A stretch of 64,000 bases of DNA from Psychrobium sp. MM17-31 (GTDB lineage: Bacteria > Pseudomonadota > Gammaproteobacteria > Enterobacterales > Psychrobiaceae): the NCBI RefSeq assembly GCF_022347785.1, contig NZ_JAKRGA010000001.1, forward strand, positions 62,001 through 126,000, written 5' to 3'. A model generated the notes under the pieces. That model had not been told where the DNA came from. It worked only from the letters and a program-made list of their open reading frames with translations, and did not search any database. The translations under genes were made by a program, and so were the position numbers. Of the stretch, positions 30,325 to 38,384 are shown piece by piece; positions within the stretch are counted from its first letter, which is position 1, and the number at the start of each line of letters is the position of its first letter.

Positions 30325-30687
30325 CACCACTAGACTTTAGTCGCAATCCCATTTTGAAATAATCCAATAAACTGGTTAATTATCATTAAGATAATTAACT
30401 AGTTTATTTTAGGTGATTAACGATATTGCCGCTCAATCATTGAGCAAAATAACCTTTCCTTGTTAGTATTAGCGTACCTTGGCATAGTGATAATTTAGTT
30501 GTAATCGCTTTGCAAGTTTTAAAGGAAAGCACAGGATCAATTTAGTGCTTCAATACTAACTACTACATAGCTCAATGCCAATTGATCTAACACAACAAAA
30601 GGGATGTCAGTTTGTGCTTCAATAAACCTTATCCCCGTGTAAGAAAAACGCATTATTCGATGTTAAATAGAAAAGGAAGTATTACGA
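30325..30687. other. Gene-free gap between FMN reductase and chemoreceptor
   Basis: It contains a 19-bp inverted repeat with one wobble pair (30366-30384 with 30390-30408, 5-base loop), which may end the FMN reductase transcript. It also holds two perfect direct copies of GTGCTTCAATA at 30545-30555 and 30614-30624, 69 bases apart, in front of the chemoreceptor gene. I see no clear sigma-28 promoter and no ORF. Confidence 0.5.
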
Positions 30688-31863
30688 ATGTTTTTTACGG
30701 CCAAGTACAAATCTGAAATTGACGAACTAAACCGCCAAAATCGTCAATTGCAAGAAGAAAACATGCAGTTGCGCCAAGAACTAGCAGCCATTCAACAAAC
30801 CTCACAAGATCTTGTTAATGAAACTGATAGCAAAGCAATTTTGCATAAGAGCCAAGAAGAAATTAATGAACAAAGTCTCGCCTCATCTGAATTGTTAAAT
30901 CAAATTCGTGAAAATCTTGCGCAGTCTAGCTCAGAGCTAATCGGTCATCGCGACCAATTTAACACCTCACAATCGCTATTTGACGATATCATGATGATGT
31001 TAAAAAGCACGCGCCAATCTACCCAACAAATTACGCAAGATACACGTCACGCCTGTCAATCGGTAGACGAGTTAAAGACAGTTACTGCTGGCATTAATGA
31101 CTTTGTTAACATTATCAAAGGAATTTCCGATCAAACTAACCTATTAGCACTTAATGCTGCAATTGAAGCTGCCCGCGCCGGTGAACAAGGTCGAGGCTTC
31201 GCGGTGGTTGCCGATGAGGTACGATCGCTAGCGCAACGTTCTGCCGAAGCCTCTAACGAAATCTCAAACCTCATCGAGAAAGTTAACCTACAAATGGGCG
31301 ATGTGATCACTGGCATTGAAGAAGTCGGCGAGAAAAGTGAAACCATCAATAGCAGTACTAATGCGATTTCAGAGACGGCACATCAAATCGTCAATATGTC
31401 GCAGCAAATGTATAGTGTTATTACACAAACGACTGCAGATGCATTCCTACAAACCGTTAAACTCGATCACGTTGTGTGGAAGTTTGACGTATATAAAGTA
31501 TTGCTTGGCTTATCTGACAAACCAATTGATGAGTTTGCCGATCACACCATGTGCCGCATGGGTAAATGGTATTACGAAGGCGAAGGCGCAGAGAAATACG
31601 CTAGCCACTCTGCCTTTAAGCAAGTTGAAAAGCCACATAGCGAAGTTCATCATCACGGTAAGCAAGCACTTGAAGCCCATAGAGCGGGTCAGCTTGATGA
31701 AGCCGTGTACGAATTGTCTCTCATGGAGCGCGCGAGCTTTGAAGTTGTCGACAAACTTGCTCTACTATCGCAACAAATCGATAGCCAGCGTCAAACTAAT
31801 ACAACTCATTATGAGGCCCCAGATTTAGGCGAAGCGCACAACCGTGAACTAGAAGTAGCCTAA
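30688..31863 (+). CDS. Soluble methyl-accepting chemotaxis protein with C-terminal CZB zinc domain
   Basis: A 391-residue chemoreceptor without membrane helices, so it is cytoplasmic. Domains: an N-terminal coiled coil (residues 8-45), the signalling hairpin at about 143-185 ([19 protein letters not shown], then [14 protein letters not shown]) and a CZB domain at 257-360. The probable zinc ligands are His261, Cys289 (CRMGKWYY), His317 and His321. CZB receptors sense zinc or hypochlorous acid through the Cys-zinc centre. The signalling part is compact, with a short helical bundle. AAGGAAG precedes the ATG. It is a single gene with a strong terminator; no che genes lie nearby. Confidence 0.93.
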   Translation: MFFTAKYKSEIDELNRQNRQLQEENMQLRQELAAIQQTSQDLVNETDSKAILHKSQEEINEQSLASSELLNQIRENLAQSSSELIGHRDQFNTSQSLFDDIMMMLKSTRQSTQQITQDTRHACQSVDELKTVTAGINDFVNIIKGISDQTNLLALNAAIEAARAGEQGRGFAVVADEVRSLAQRSAEASNEISNLIEKVNLQMGDVITGIEEVGEKSETINSSTNAISETAHQIVNMSQQMYSVITQTTADAFLQTVKLDHVVWKFDVYKVLLGLSDKPIDEFADHTMCRMGKWYYEGEGAEKYASHSAFKQVEKPHSEVHHHGKQALEAHRAGQLDEAVYELSLMERASFEVVDKLALLSQQIDSQRQTNTTHYEAPDLGEAHNRELEVA

Positions 31864-31874
31864 TGTCTAGATAC

Positions 31875-31915
31875 AAAAAAGCGCTGATGTAAATGAATAC
31901 ATCAGCGCTTTTTTA
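31875..31915. terminator. Bidirectional terminator between chemoreceptor and hydroxylase genes
   Basis: An 11-bp perfect stem (GCGCTGATGTA/TACATCAGCGC, 6-base loop) with A- and T-runs on either side. It serves the plus-strand chemoreceptor gene and the minus-strand hydroxylase gene, which converge here. Confidence 0.92.
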
Positions 31916-31929
31916 TTTCAGACTTATTA

Positions 31930-32826
31930 TTAATCTATTTTTCGCTTTTGTTCTTGTTCCCACGCCCAAGTTGGCGACTTCACAAGTAGTTTCAAGCGAT
32001 AGCCCCAGCTCGGTGCATGCCACAAACGAACAGAGAGTTTGCCGATACCTTCAAAAAAGACTTTAAACGGATTCACGCTATTAATTCTTGGGTAAACGCC
32101 GTAACGAACCTTTTCGTCCTCTTCGGCAAAGGTACCAAACATCTTGTCCCAGATAATGAAAATACCAGCGTAGTTTTTATCGAGATACTTGCGATTAGTC
32201 GCATGATGCACGCGATGATGTGAAGGCGTGTTCATAACAGCTTCAACAGGACGCGGCAACTTACCTATGGTCTCAGTATGCAGCAGTGTTTGATACGTTT
32301 GCACCAGCATCTCAGCCAAGAACACCACAAACGGATGGAAGCCTAGCATCACTAACGGCAGGTGGAAAAACAGCGGATACAAACCATCTAACGGGCCAAA
32401 GCGGTACGCCACCGACAAGTTAAAATACGGAGAGCTGTGATGCACAGTATGCGTTGCCCAGCCGATTCCCGTCATATGCATAAAGCGATGCTCCCAATAA
32501 TAGACGATATCAGCAAGCACCACACCACCAATCACACTCCACCACGTAATAGGTAATTGGGTTATTGAAAAGTGCTCATACACATAGAAAAAGACACCTA
32601 AATAGAACAGCGCTGCTATGACCATGTTTATCGCACGAAACGCGGTAAGGGTAACAAAATTAGTAAGACTGTCCCCCAGAAGATTCCAACTCATTTGCTT
32701 TTTAGCGGCAATTACAATGAGTTCAATCAAAAACAATCCCATTGCAATGACAAAAAACCAATCTCCGATCCATAGCTCCCAGCCATAGATTTCAAATTCA
32801 CTCATTTTATTAAATAAAAAGTCCAT
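31930..32826 (-). CDS. Sterol desaturase / fatty-acid hydroxylase superfamily membrane protein
   Basis: A 298-residue membrane di-iron oxygenase. The histidine boxes are complete: HRFMH (113-117), HTVHH (126-130) and HHRVHH (203-208), plus HTETIG near 183. About five hydrophobic helices surround them. Such enzymes hydroxylate or desaturate lipids (sterols, fatty acids, ornithine lipids or carotenoids); the substrate cannot be read. The start at ATG 32826 follows AGGAG; the frame extends upstream to a TTG that would overlap the neighbour further. Its start lies next to the stop of the GyrI-like membrane-anchored gene, so the two form an operon. Confidence 0.92.
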   Translation of the reverse strand: MDFLFNKMSEFEIYGWELWIGDWFFVIAMGLFLIELIVIAAKKQMSWNLLGDSLTNFVTLTAFRAINMVIAALFYLGVFFYVYEHFSITQLPITWWSVIGGVVLADIVYYWEHRFMHMTGIGWATHTVHHSSPYFNLSVAYRFGPLDGLYPLFFHLPLVMLGFHPFVVFLAEMLVQTYQTLLHTETIGKLPRPVEAVMNTPSHHRVHHATNRKYLDKNYAGIFIIWDKMFGTFAEEDEKVRYGVYPRINSVNPFKVFFEGIGKLSVRLWHAPSWGYRLKLLVKSPTWAWEQEQKRKID

Positions 32827-32828
32827 GA

Positions 32829-33524
32829 CTACTCCTGATAAATTGCCCAAAGGCTTACGGTTTCAATGTCACCATCGAAATGGCGTTGTTCGACAACAGC
32901 AACTAAGCCACGACGATAATCGATGCCCTGCCATGCATCGACAATGGCGAAGTTAGAATAGTGGCCTTGTGGTAACAGCATATGTTTTTTACCAGTCGGC
33001 AAGCGTTGGCTGATCCCAGCTGAGTCGTTTAGTGCAGCGCGATCATAGCCAATGGTGACAGTGGCTTGGCTGTAAGTCGCATTAAATTCACTATACACCG
33101 CGTAAATGCTAAATTTACTGGTGATAAGCGCCCGCTCTAAATGGCTGATGTTGCCAAACTCTTGCCACAGTGCGTTAATATTTTGCAGTTCAATCGAGCG
33201 AGTTATGCCAACAATTTCAGTAGTGTTTGCCATAGTTGCAGCTTGGTGTGCAGTAGATGGACTAACTTCAATATGGCGACTTTTGCTCGACTCAGTTTCA
33301 TTAGACTGATGTTCAATAGTTTGGGCCACTGTTGCAGTAGTCGCGTCATTAGTCTCCTCATTTTCTGTTGCTGTTTCATAGCCGTAGTCTGCAGCGACTT
33401 GTGTCATTATTGTTTGATAATCAGCGTATTCATCACTCCAACTATCTTCGGGTTGCCATAGCATTATTAACCACACTAATGCGGCAATAATTACTGTAGT
33501 GACAATAGATAAAGATAACCTCAT
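32829..33524 (-). CDS. Membrane-anchored protein with GyrI-like effector-binding domain
   Basis: A 231-residue protein with one N-terminal membrane helix (residues 3-22, MRLSLSIVTTVIIAALVWL), a long acidic and Thr/Ser-rich linker (about 25-100), and a C-terminal domain (about 105-231) resembling the GyrI-like/AraC effector-binding fold: INALWQEF, AVYSEFNATYSQATVTIGYD and LPTGKKHMLLPQGHY. Such domains bind small hydrophobic ligands, normally fused to DNA-binding parts, which are absent here. The start at 33524 follows AGGAGA. It is the first gene of an operon with the di-iron hydroxylase. A ligand-binding helper or sensor for that enzyme is inferred, not shown. Confidence 0.72.
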   Translation of the reverse strand: MRLSLSIVTTVIIAALVWLIMLWQPEDSWSDEYADYQTIMTQVAADYGYETATENEETNDATTATVAQTIEHQSNETESSKSRHIEVSPSTAHQAATMANTTEIVGITRSIELQNINALWQEFGNISHLERALITSKFSIYAVYSEFNATYSQATVTIGYDRAALNDSAGISQRLPTGKKHMLLPQGHYSNFAIVDAWQGIDYRRGLVAVVEQRHFDGDIETVSLWAIYQE

Positions 33525-33641
33525 CAAAATCTCCTCGGATGTACCTGCCATTGAAAATAGCAATAAACTCACAATCCTAGCTTATCGCTAATTCATTCCT
33601 ACTTCCTAATTTTTAGCCTGTCATCAGAAAGTGCAGATAGT

Positions 33642-33674
33642 ATGACTAACAATTTACAAATAGTAAATTGTCAT
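33642..33674. promoter_or_regulatory. Inverted repeat upstream of the DUF1800 gene
   Basis: CAATTTAC and GTAAATTG (33650-33657 and 33663-33670, 5-base loop) with outer ATGA/TCAT form an interrupted dyad about 140 bases before the DUF1800 start. It also lies between two divergent genes, so it could control either. No protein is known to bind it. Confidence 0.35.
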
Positions 33675-33805
33675 AATGAAAATTTACTGATATATTTTTT
33701 GGAGATCGAGCATTTGTGATCAAATTCTCAGCAATTATCTGACTAGATTAACTCACTTGCGCGCGATCAAATGCTAATAACTAAAACAGGAGCGACGTTT
33801 ATCCA

Positions 33806-35698
33806 ATGAATAGTCGAGAGAAGGCATCACGATTCTTGATGCAAGCAACCTTAGGGGCGAACTATCGCCTTATCGAAGAAGTGGCAAATATCGGTATTGA
33901 ACCATGGCTAGATAATCAGCTAGACAATAAATTGGTCAATGAAGATTCATTCTTACAAACAACGCGCAATATTTGGCGAGGAAAGGAATCAACCGCAGGA
34001 TTTAAACAATTACTCACTCAACATTACGGTGAACCAAATATCAATGGTGAAGGCAATAACCCTGCACTGCCGTATAAGTATTACTTTCGCATGGCGTGGT
34101 GGCATAAAACCCTGCTCAAAGGCAATTCGATTGGTACGGACAACCAAAGAGATGGCATCACTCAAGCGATTAAACTCAGTGATTTTGAAACAGACACCAG
34201 TAATCTCGTACGTCATCGAGTTGCCCAAGCGCTTAGTGAAATACTGGTCATTTCTGACAACTCAGTGTTAGAGCTCGATGCTGAGGGCATGGCGGATTTT
34301 TACGATTTACTCTACAAGCACGCCCTAGGCAGCTACAAAGATCTACTAACGGATGTTTCTCTACATCCGTGTATGGGGGTTTATCTGACACACATTAATA
34401 ATCGCAAGGAAGATGTCGCCAAACGTATTCACCCTGACGAAAACTACGCTCGCGAAATCATGCAGTTATTTACCATAGGTTTATTTGAGCTAAACAGCGA
34501 TGGCTCACATAAAAAAGATGCCGCTGGAAAGGATATGCCAACTTATGATAACGACGACATTAAAGAGTTAGCTAAGGTATTTACTGGCATCAAAGCACAG
34601 CAATATCTGTATGAATGGCCCAATGCCAATATCGATGTCGACGGGTTTAAAGTACCTTTTGCATCCATCAATCGTCAAACAGTTGAACTGGGTGATGATG
34701 TCAGCAAGGTATTTAAAATTTTACCCTATGTTGACATGCTCAAACCGATGATCGCCGATGACAGTTTTCATGATCTAAGCGCAAAATCATTATTAAAAGG
34801 GAAGTTAACGCTACCAGCTCGCAGCGCCAGCGGTGGTCAAGCAACGCTTAGTGATATCAAGAGTGCTGTCGCGCAACTGGTTGCCAACCCTAATACTGCA
34901 CCTTTTATTGCTAAAAAGCTTATTCAGCAACTCGTGACGTCAAATCCGACACCTCAATACGTGCAAGCCGTTGCTGCAAAATTTGGCAGTGAAGGTGATT
35001 TAAAAGCGGTAGTTCGTGAAATTCTTACCTACCCTCTGAGCAATAAGGTCACTATAGGTAATGGTAGTATCGGCAACATCGAAAAACTCAAGTCGCCACT
35101 ACTTCGCGTAACCCAGTTATTACGCGCGTTTAATGTCTACAATGACGAGAAGCGCTTGTGGTTAATTGGTGAAGATATCAAAGCCTATACCAGTCAGCAC
35201 ACGCTCTCATCGCCGACGGTATTTAACTTCTACAAACCTGATTTTGTGCCACACGGCAAAATCGAAGATGCAAACAAAGTCGCGCCAGAGTTTGAGCTAT
35301 ACAACGCTCACACGTCTATTAGCTACGTCAACATGATGTATGACTGGCTGTTTGGCGACGCGCTGCCATTGGTGTCGACTCAAATTAAACCGCATCAAAC
35401 ACCGCCTCATCCGGTGCCTGAGTTGGATGCAGATATTCTGCTAGCTAACACTCGCTCTAAATTAAAACTAAACCTCAGCGAAGAGCTCAAACTCGCCACG
35501 AAAAAGAGTGATTACCCAGCGCTTATTTCTCGCGTCAGCCTGCTATTAACAGGTAAAGAAACGCCGAGCAATCAACAAGACATCTTAACGACACTAGCGC
35601 CTTATGATCCAAGTTCAACAACACAGCAACTTTGGATTGTTCAAACCGTGATCTTCATGATTGCTATAGCGCCAGAATTTACTGTATTGGAGGTATAA
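33806..35698 (+). CDS. DUF1800 family protein
   Basis: A 630-residue protein with the DUF1800 pattern: an N-terminal REKASRFLMQATLGANY, the central LYKHALGSYKDLLTDVSLHP, then ENYAREIMQLFTIGLFELN and late NFYKPDFVP. The family is almost always paired with a DUF1501 gene, as here (4-base gap). No clear signal peptide is visible at this start, although the partner has a Tat signal; it might travel with the partner. AGGAG lies rather far (13 bases) from the ATG. Function is unknown. The family has been discussed as a cell-surface or envelope element, which I cannot verify. Confidence 0.9.
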   Translation: MNSREKASRFLMQATLGANYRLIEEVANIGIEPWLDNQLDNKLVNEDSFLQTTRNIWRGKESTAGFKQLLTQHYGEPNINGEGNNPALPYKYYFRMAWWHKTLLKGNSIGTDNQRDGITQAIKLSDFETDTSNLVRHRVAQALSEILVISDNSVLELDAEGMADFYDLLYKHALGSYKDLLTDVSLHPCMGVYLTHINNRKEDVAKRIHPDENYAREIMQLFTIGLFELNSDGSHKKDAAGKDMPTYDNDDIKELAKVFTGIKAQQYLYEWPNANIDVDGFKVPFASINRQTVELGDDVSKVFKILPYVDMLKPMIADDSFHDLSAKSLLKGKLTLPARSASGGQATLSDIKSAVAQLVANPNTAPFIAKKLIQQLVTSNPTPQYVQAVAAKFGSEGDLKAVVREILTYPLSNKVTIGNGSIGNIEKLKSPLLRVTQLLRAFNVYNDEKRLWLIGEDIKAYTSQHTLSSPTVFNFYKPDFVPHGKIEDANKVAPEFELYNAHTSISYVNMMYDWLFGDALPLVSTQIKPHQTPPHPVPELDADILLANTRSKLKLNLSEELKLATKKSDYPALISRVSLLLTGKETPSNQQDILTTLAPYDPSSTTQQLWIVQTVIFMIAIAPEFTVLEV

Positions 35699-35702
35699 CA
35701 CT

Positions 35703-37202
35703 ATGAATAAAAACAATATTTCTCGACGTCAGTTTATTCATTCGTCTGGTGTCGTTATGGTAGGAACCAGCGCAATTTTAGCTGGCTGTGGTGGCGGTTC
35801 AAGCCCAGAGCCAACACCTGCGCCAACGCCATCACCGACTCCTACACCGACGCCAGCACCAACGCCGACTCCTACACCTGTCGACGACGGTGTTGTCACC
35901 ATAACCCCACAAGATAAATCCCTGGTATTTATTATGTTAGATGGCGGTAACGACAGTTTTAATATGCTGGTGCCAACAACCATTGGCGCTTATAACGACT
36001 ATAAAAACAGTCGTGGCGATTTAGCGATTGCTAAGGCAAACCTATTACCCCTTAACAAATTTAAGGATAAAAATAATAAGACATTTGGACTTCACCCCAG
36101 CTTGCCAAAGGTCGCTAATCTATTTAATCAAGAAAAGCTGTCATTTGTCGCCAACATAGCGCCGCTTGTTGAGCCGCTAACCAAAGCTGAATTTAAAGCT
36201 GGCTCAAAGCCGGTACCTTTGGGCCTCATGTCCCACTCAGACCAATTCAAACATTGGCAAACATCAAGACCTACCGAACGCATTAACAGCGGCTGGTTTG
36301 GCACCTTTGCAGATGTGCTGCAACCGAGCAAAGCAGATAACGCAATTTCAATGAATATTTCATTGGCGGGCAGCAACATTATGCAAAACGGTAAGGATGC
36401 TCGTGAATATGCAGTCACTGCAAAAGGCAGTGTCGGCCTCAGTGTCAAACGCACTGACAAACCGGAATTAGTGGCGCTTAACAACGTACTCATCAAAGGT
36501 TTTGACAGTATGTTGGCGGCGAACTATAGCAGCGCGTTTGATACCACTTACATCGATGGCATTCGCCATGCGCAAGCGCAGCATGAAACTTTTAAAGCAG
36601 CAATCGATAGAGTAAGCATTAACACCAGCTTTGAATCGAAAGACGGTAAAGAATCAGAGCTTGCAAGCCAGCTAAAAATGGTTGCAAAGAGTATTGCTGC
36701 TGCGCCGCAACTAGGTATGCGCCAACAAACGTTCTTTGTACGCTATATCGGTTGGGACCATCACAGTGAACTACTGAACAACCACCAGCGCATGCTTTCT
36801 GTATTAGATGATGCCCTCGCCGCTTTTCAAGCGTCGCTGCAAGAGCTAGGCGTTGAAGATCGTGTGGTTACTTTCACAGGCTCTGATTTTGGGCGTAGTC
36901 TTACATCCAACGGCAACGGAACGGATCACGGTTGGGGTGGTAATACGCTAGTAATGGGACAAGATGTGACGGGTGGTAAGATATTCGGTGATTATCCTGA
37001 ATTAACGCTCGGTGATGCTAATCCACTAGATGTTGGCGGCGGGGTTCTCATTCCTACAACGGCCACTGACGAGTTATACGCAGAATTAGCCTTGTGGTTT
37101 GGCGTAGATAAAGTCGACTTACCAAAGCTGTTTCCGAATCTTGATAAGTTTTATGACAACAGTAAAACCGAACTGCCACTAGGCGCTATTGCTAGTACCT
37201 AA
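35703..37202 (+). CDS. DUF1501 family Tat-exported lipoprotein
   Basis: A 499-residue protein with a Tat signal (SRRQFIHSSGVVMVG) and a lipobox (ILAGC), so it is probably folded in the cytoplasm, exported and lipid-anchored. A low-complexity Pro-Thr-Ala linker (about residues 33-60) follows. The DUF1501 domain, a sulfatase/alkaline-phosphatase-like fold, then begins at VFIMLDGGNDSFNMLVP and ends near the metal-site-like segment TFTGSDFGRSLTSNGNGTDHGWGG (in two parts). Downstream is a strong terminator. Together with DUF1800 it forms a two-gene operon. The substrate is unknown. Confidence 0.92.
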   Translation: MNKNNISRRQFIHSSGVVMVGTSAILAGCGGGSSPEPTPAPTPSPTPTPTPAPTPTPTPVDDGVVTITPQDKSLVFIMLDGGNDSFNMLVPTTIGAYNDYKNSRGDLAIAKANLLPLNKFKDKNNKTFGLHPSLPKVANLFNQEKLSFVANIAPLVEPLTKAEFKAGSKPVPLGLMSHSDQFKHWQTSRPTERINSGWFGTFADVLQPSKADNAISMNISLAGSNIMQNGKDAREYAVTAKGSVGLSVKRTDKPELVALNNVLIKGFDSMLAANYSSAFDTTYIDGIRHAQAQHETFKAAIDRVSINTSFESKDGKESELASQLKMVAKSIAAAPQLGMRQQTFFVRYIGWDHHSELLNNHQRMLSVLDDALAAFQASLQELGVEDRVVTFTGSDFGRSLTSNGNGTDHGWGGNTLVMGQDVTGGKIFGDYPELTLGDANPLDVGGGVLIPTTATDELYAELALWFGVDKVDLPKLFPNLDKFYDNSKTELPLGAIAST

Positions 37203-37224
37203 GCTGATTTAACATGCTTCAAAC

Positions 37225-37256
37225 AAAAGCAGCGCTATATGGCGCTGCTTTTTTAT
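37225..37256. terminator. Bidirectional terminator between DUF1501 and MORN genes
   Basis: An 11-bp stem (AAAAGCAGCGC/GCGCTGCTTTT, 6-base loop) and T-run lie 23 bases after the DUF1501 stop and 13 bases from the stop of the converging MORN gene. Confidence 0.9.
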
Positions 37257-37268
37257 GCTAAAGAGTTA

Positions 37269-38333
37269 CTATTTTACTTCCTTACCATAACTCCATTGCT
37301 CGGTAACCTGCCGACCACTGTCATAAGTATAAATGGCTTGGCCATTGAGCTTGCCGTTAACCCAATTTCCTTTACGACTGGCGCCACTTTTCCATTGATA
37401 AGTGCCCTTGCCGTGTTTTTCGCCTTTTTTCCAATAGCCTGTAAAGTGAGACTCAGCGTAATAATAGGTTCCTGCGCCTTCGCGATCACCATTAACAAAA
37501 CTGCCAACATACGAAGTGCCACTCTTCCATCGCTGCACACCTTCCCCATGTTGATAGTCGTTAAAGTATTCCCCCTGATAGCTATAACCATCATCACCAA
37601 TATAACGACCACTACCGTGACGGTCGCCAGCTTTCCATTGGCCAGTGTATTTACCATCAGCGTAATAATAGGTGCCGTTCCCCTCACGCTGGTCGTTGAC
37701 AAAATTACCGACATACTTTTCGCCATTGGCCCAAGTTTGGGTGCCAGTGCCAACTTTTAATCCTGCGACATAATTACCTACAAACTTATAACCATCGTTG
37801 GCAACGTACGTGCCTTGTCCGTGCTTTTCTCCGTCTCGCCATTCACCACTGTACTGGGCATCGCCATAATAATAGATGCCTTTACCATGGCGCATGTCAT
37901 TTAAAAACTCACCGTCATACTTATCGCCATTAGCCCAGGTTTGAACACCAGCGCCATTTTTTACATTATCGCGAAACTCTCCCACATATTTATAACCCGT
38001 ATTGTCGCTGTAGGTACCATGGCCATAGCGTTGATTATCCTTAAATTCTCCGATGTATTTAATTTGCTTTTTATTGGCCCAAGTTTCGGTACCAACGCCA
38101 TTTTGCTTGTCATTTTGATACGAGCCAATGTACTTGTAGCCATTATTTCCAACAAAAGTGCCCTGACCACTGCGCTTACCGTCTAGCCATTGTCCAGTAT
38201 ATTTACCGTCAGAATAGGAGTAGGTACCAAAGCCATTGGTACAATCACCGTCACAATTTGGATCAGACGGCTCGCATCCCAAGATCATAACGCCCGCAAT
38301 ACTAGTGACGATAAGACGGCTAAGTGTTTTCAT
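37269..38333 (-). CDS. MORN-repeat lipoprotein
   Basis: A 354-residue predicted lipoprotein (lipobox MILGC near residue 20) made almost wholly of about 14 MORN repeats (GxGTYxxxDGxKYxGxW type). The repeats follow a higher-order order of three types: A (YYYADGKYTGQW), B (NDGYKFVGNY) and C (TWANGEKYVGNF). This suggests duplication of a three-repeat block of about 69 residues. The start at ATG 38333 follows AAGGAG. MORN stacks form beta-sheets that bind lipids or proteins. In a bacterial lipoprotein the job is unknown; scaffolding at the membrane is inferred. DUF748 lies upstream in the same direction, 51 bases away. Confidence 0.9.
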   Translation of the reverse strand: MKTLSRLIVTSIAGVMILGCEPSDPNCDGDCTNGFGTYSYSDGKYTGQWLDGKRSGQGTFVGNNGYKYIGSYQNDKQNGVGTETWANKKQIKYIGEFKDNQRYGHGTYSDNTGYKYVGEFRDNVKNGAGVQTWANGDKYDGEFLNDMRHGKGIYYYGDAQYSGEWRDGEKHGQGTYVANDGYKFVGNYVAGLKVGTGTQTWANGEKYVGNFVNDQREGNGTYYYADGKYTGQWKAGDRHGSGRYIGDDGYSYQGEYFNDYQHGEGVQRWKSGTSYVGSFVNGDREGAGTYYYAESHFTGYWKKGEKHGKGTYQWKSGASRKGNWVNGKLNGQAIYTYDSGRQVTEQWSYGKEVK

Positions 38334-38384
38334 AAAAACTCCTTGTATCCCTGCTGGCACTGAACTTTCGAATATGGACTAATG

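Noticed and set aside
37239-37760. 173-codon plus-strand ORF with hydrophobic composition, and another at 37941-38186
   Set aside because: Antisense to the MORN repeats. The periodic sequence produces long open shadow frames with apparent hydrophobic repeats.
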